A stretch of 64,000 nt of DNA, taken from OMII01 sp947467385 (GTDB taxonomy: Bacteria; Bdellovibrionota_C; UBA2361; OMII01). The notes beneath the pieces are model-generated. The model saw nothing but the letters and a program-made list of their open reading frames with translations, did not search any database and was not told where the DNA came from. A program made the position numbers and the translations under genes. Of the stretch, positions 61,574-64,000 are shown one piece after another (the first letter of the stretch is position 1; every line of letters starts with the position of its first letter). The stretch spans positions 54,728-118,727 of the forward strand of contig JBIKLA010000009.1 of NCBI GenBank assembly GCA_044360075.1, written 5' to 3'.

Positions 61574-62416
61574 ATGAAACGTTGGCTGCTCGCACTGTCG
61601 GCTTTTGCCGCTGCTTTTACCCCCGTGGCATCTCATGCGTGCCCGCTGGTGAATGGCCATCCCGACTTTAATTGCGACGGGAAGATTAACATCGTCGTCC
61701 TCGGCGACAGCCTCGTGTCCGGATACGGGGACACGGACAACGATAATCGTGGGGGCTACGTGCTACGGGCCCAAAACAAGCTCGACGGCGTCTCTGTTGA
61801 GAACTTCGGGGTTCCCGGGCTCAATACCGTGGACCTCCTGCTTCGCCTCAAGAAGGCTTTCTCCGGCCGGAGCAACAAAAGCCTCGCAGACGCCCTCTAC
61901 GAGGCGGACCTTGTCGTGATCGACCTAGGCCGAAACGACCGGTGGTTTTTTGGGGTTCCTCGGCAAACGCAGAGGCGCTTGCAGAAAGCCGCGGCGATAA
62001 TTCTGAAGGACGTGTCAGAGAAGGTCGGCGAGGCTCCTCTCGTCGTCACAGCGGTGCTGATGTTGCCCAACCGCGGCTCCCAGGGCCCGTGGGTCCTTGC
62101 GCTGAATCAGCTTCTCGAGGCCTCCGATTCAAGTGAGTACCCTACCGACCTGCGTTTCGACTACGTAAGCAAGAGGCTCCTCTCATCTGACCAGATTCAC
62201 CCGACGCCGCAGGGCTACCGGGCGCTCTCAGAGGTCTTCGTCCGTTACGTCAACAAGACCTATCCCAAGCATGTGCGCAGTTTCCGCACGGATGCCGACA
62301 AGGACGGGCTGTACGATCAGTTTGAGCAGTCGCGCTTTCAGACCGACCCGACGAATCCAGACACCGATGGCGATAGCCTTCTCGACGGCGAGGACCCTGA
62401 GCCCCTTATTCCTTAG
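61574..62416 (+). CDS. Secreted SGNH/GDSL hydrolase with C-terminal calcium repeats
   Basis: ATG 61574 starts a signal peptide (MKRWLLALSAFAAAFTPVASHA). Block I NIVVLGDSLVSGYGD supplies the nucleophile Ser, block III is DLGRND, block V SSDQIHPTPQGY gives the Asp and His. The last 50 residues (DADKDGLYDQFE and PDTDGDSLLDGEDPEP) are thrombospondin type 3-like Ca loops; a further D-x-N-x-D-G loop (PDFNCDGKIN) lies before block I. Esterase or lipase. The frame open from 61454 is not used. TACTGT stands 6 bases before ATG, again without a Shine-Dalgarno. Confidence 0.82.
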   Translation: MKRWLLALSAFAAAFTPVASHACPLVNGHPDFNCDGKINIVVLGDSLVSGYGDTDNDNRGGYVLRAQNKLDGVSVENFGVPGLNTVDLLLRLKKAFSGRSNKSLADALYEADLVVIDLGRNDRWFFGVPRQTQRRLQKAAAIILKDVSEKVGEAPLVVTAVLMLPNRGSQGPWVLALNQLLEASDSSEYPTDLRFDYVSKRLLSSDQIHPTPQGYRALSEVFVRYVNKTYPKHVRSFRTDADKDGLYDQFEQSRFQTDPTNPDTDGDSLLDGEDPEPLIP

Positions 62417-62506
62417 CCGCGCTGTTCCTTAGCCTCGCTCAACCAAACGGCGTATCACCCCAGCCCCGCTTGCCAGCATCCATTTAAAGGGTGCAAGGTT
62501 TCGGAA

Positions 62507-63676
62507 ATGAACGGCAGATGCTCTAGAAACCTCATCGCGCGCTTGCTAGTCTTCACACTGCTGTTGTCGATTCTGTGTGGATGCTACATGAACTCGCGAG
62601 CGCTCTCCCAATCACCCCGCCCATCTCCAACTGTCACAAAGGAGAGCTTTGGCAGCACGAGGATCGGAGTCCCAGTCGACCAGTATATCCTCTCAAGCGG
62701 GTCTGGCGTTACGGCATCAATCATAACCTACGGCGGGATTATTCGCTCACTCACCGCCCCCGGCCGCGACGGCAGAGTTGAGGATATCGTCCTCGGCTAT
62801 GACTCGCTCGGGCAGTACGAGGCGAGGCATCCATACTTCGGGACGATCACGGGACGTTTCGCAAACCGCATCGCAAAGGGCTCCTTCTCGCTTGACGGCA
62901 AGACCTACACCCTTGCGACCAACAACGGACCTAACCATCTGCACGGCGGCATAAACGGATTCGACCGCGCCGTGTGGAAAGCCGAGTCGAGCGCAAAGCC
63001 TGACAGCGTGTCGCTTCAGCTTTCGCACGTCAGCCCAGATGGTGATGAAGGCTACCCGGGCACGCTCGACGTCACGGTCACCTACACCCTCTTCTCCAAC
63101 AACACGCTCCGCATCGACTACTCCGCAACGACGGACAAAGCCACGCCGATAAACCTTACGAGCCACTCGTACTTCAACCTCAAAGGCCACGCCTCGGGAG
63201 ATGTGCTCAACCAGAAGATCCAGATCTATGCCCGCTCCATTGTGCCGGTCGACGGGACGCTTATCCCAACCGGAGATCTCCAATCAGTCGACGGCACCCC
63301 TTTCGACTTCCGCAACCCCGAAGCTATCGGCTCGCGAATCTCGCAGGTGGAGCCTGGGTACGATCACACATTCGTGCTTCAGGACTCTGCAGGACTCAAA
63401 AAGGCAGCCCTCGCTTGGGATCCTGACTCCGGGCGGGCGCTGGAGGTAGTCACGTCTCAGCCCGGATTACAGTTCTATACGGGCAACTTTTTGGACGGGA
63501 GCGAAAAGGGCAAAGACGGGACCGCCTACAACAAATACTCCGGCTTCTGCCTTGAAACGCAGCACTTCCCCGACTCTCCTAACCAGAGAAGCTTTCCCTC
63601 GACCATCCTCCGTCCAGGCGATACCTACCAGCACTCCACCCTCTTCAAATTTGGCATTTTAGATTACGGCAACTAG
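62507..63676 (+). CDS. galM: Aldose 1-epimerase (galactose mutarotase), predicted lipoprotein
   Basis: N-terminus LLVFTLLLSILCGC is a lipoprotein signal with the lipobox LxGC-like cysteine at residue 26-ish; the mature enzyme is then anchored in the envelope. GalM motifs: ITYGGIIRSLTAPGRDG, TGRFANRIAKGSF, NHLHGGINGFDRAVW (substrate), NLTSHSYFNLKG (catalytic His) and CLETQHFPDSPNQ (catalytic Glu). 389 residues, typical plus leader. Confidence 0.9.
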   Translation: MNGRCSRNLIARLLVFTLLLSILCGCYMNSRALSQSPRPSPTVTKESFGSTRIGVPVDQYILSSGSGVTASIITYGGIIRSLTAPGRDGRVEDIVLGYDSLGQYEARHPYFGTITGRFANRIAKGSFSLDGKTYTLATNNGPNHLHGGINGFDRAVWKAESSAKPDSVSLQLSHVSPDGDEGYPGTLDVTVTYTLFSNNTLRIDYSATTDKATPINLTSHSYFNLKGHASGDVLNQKIQIYARSIVPVDGTLIPTGDLQSVDGTPFDFRNPEAIGSRISQVEPGYDHTFVLQDSAGLKKAALAWDPDSGRALEVVTSQPGLQFYTGNFLDGSEKGKDGTAYNKYSGFCLETQHFPDSPNQRSFPSTILRPGDTYQHSTLFKFGILDYGN

Positions 63677-63724
63677 CGGCAAGCGTCTCAAATGATGCAT
63701 TTTTGGCCTTTTGGCAGGGCTTGC

Positions 63725-63753
63725 TTGCCCTGCCCTCAGGGCCCGTGTATAGT
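63725..63753 (+). promoter_or_regulatory. Promoter of the initiator tRNA gene
   Basis: TTGCCC (63725-63730), 17-base spacer, TATAGT (63748-63753). The -35 box overlaps a perfect hairpin GGCAGGGC/GCCCTGCC (63713-63734), which may be the terminator of galM. Confidence 0.65.
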
Positions 63754-63781
63754 CCTGCTTCTTGAAGGATTCATTCCTTGA

Positions 63782-63859
63782 TGCGGGGTAGAGCAGCCCG
63801 GTTAGCTCGTCAGGCTCATAACCTGGAGGTCGTGGGTTCAAATCCCACCCCCGCTTCCA
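63782..63859 (+). tRNA. tRNA-fMet (CAT), initiator type
   Basis: Sequence follows E. coli tRNA-fMet closely (AGAGCAGCC...TTAGCTCGTC...GGCTCATAACC...GGTTCAAATCC) with encoded CCA. Acceptor TGCGGGG / CCCCGCT has a T-T mismatch at 1:72, as expected for initiators (C-A in E. coli). The anticodon stem has AGG/CCT where GGG/CCC is usual, so one of the three initiator G-C pairs is changed. The D loop is one base longer than in E. coli. Confidence 0.92.
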
Positions 63860-64000
63860 GTATTTCTCCTATCTCGACTTTGCTACGCAAAGATCTCGAT
63901 GACGGCTTAGGGGGCGTGACCCTAAGAACCCCAGTATTTCTCCTATCTCGACTTTGCTGCGCAAAGATCTCGATGACGGCTTAGGGGGCGTGACCCTAAG
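63857..64000 (+). repeat. 74-bp tandem repeat starting in the CCA end of tRNA-fMet, truncated by window end
   Basis: Unit 1 is 63857-63930; unit 2 begins at 63931 and runs to the window end (70 of 74 bp seen) with a single A/G difference. Each unit begins CCAGTATTTCTCC, the first CCA being the tRNA's 3' CCA. Each unit has two hairpins: CTTTGC/GCAAAG and CTTAGGG/CCCTAAG. There are no spacers. The number of copies is unknown because the array continues past the window. Confidence 0.9.

Noticed and set aside
63857..64000. Possible CRISPR array at the window end
   Set aside because: Two copies are directly adjacent with no spacers, the unit is 74 bp and no cas gene is present.

Overview
The window is about 64 kb of gene-dense bacterial chromosome, roughly 55-58% G+C by eye, carrying about 50 convincing protein genes and two tRNA genes. 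The organism is Gram-negative: it has a CMP-Kdo synthetase homologue (LPS core), DegP, a hook operon and several lipoprotein or secreted products. It is motile (fliK-flgD-flgE) and oxidises fatty acids: an acyl-CoA synthetase, an acyl-CoA dehydrogenase fused in transcription to an ETF:menaquinone-oxidoreductase-type Fe-S protein, and MeaB. An SspB with a ClpX-binding tail and an E. coli-type S14 fit a proteobacterium-like lineage, perhaps among the former Deltaproteobacteria (Bdellovibrionota/Myxococcota-like). This placement is an inference from gene content; no 16S gene is present.

Layout. 0-8 kb: truncated acyl-CoA synthetase; a RAYT-type (Y1, REP-associated) transposase with four REP-like palindromes spread around it, between ferredoxin reductase, trmL and a large hybrid histidine kinase; then a PAP2/IPC-synthase-like membrane protein. 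8.1-8.7 kb: an AT-rich gene-free island with a well-formed sigma70 promoter and intrinsic terminator about 90 nt apart, a likely small RNA. 8.7-17 kb: uppP, an MnmC C-domain oxidoreductase, two RNA methyltransferases, ppa, nfo, a Nudix hydrolase and an MFS protein. 17-24 kb: rpsN with a structured leader, an ArnT-like glycosyltransferase, sspB, then a nuoI-DUF1329-mutarotase operon and metF. 24-34 kb: DsbA-family isomerase, rsmE (with a 19-bp-arm inverted repeat in its first codons), mgsA, a secreted-protein pair, alr, a 1,099-residue class A PBP and tRNA-Phe. 34-47 kb: cell-envelope and housekeeping genes (kdsB-like, pheA, rplM-rpsI, degP, map, EVE protein), a degenerate PHP-domain protein and a CorC-like CBS protein. 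47-56 kb: EMO-type oxidoreductase plus acyl-CoA dehydrogenase, HAD hydrolase, sedoheptulokinase-like kinase, pirin and meaB. 56-64 kb: flgE-flgD-fliK, DUF456, a DUF1521 protein with the Asp-Pro self-cleavage motif, a secreted SGNH hydrolase, a lipoprotein mutarotase, an initiator tRNA and a 74-bp tandem repeat running off the end.

How it works together. Fatty acids would be activated by the synthetase, oxidised by the dehydrogenase and the electrons passed via ETF to menaquinone; MeaB implies methylmalonyl-CoA mutase for odd-chain products. Five RNA-modification enzymes (TrmL, MnmC-C, a TrmH-family enzyme, RlmM-like, RsmE) are scattered in the first 26 kb. Peptidoglycan supply is covered by Alr, UppP and the large PBP. 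Several genes (ppa, pheA, the 40.6 kb gene, the SGNH hydrolase) have a -10-like box 6-9 nt before the start codon, suggesting leaderless mRNAs.

The least ordinary items are the REP/RAYT cluster, the 8.35 kb sRNA candidate, the DUF1521 predicted self-cleaving protein beside the hook genes, the metal-ligand-depleted PHP protein, the palindrome inside rsmE, and the tandem repeat joined to the initiator tRNA.
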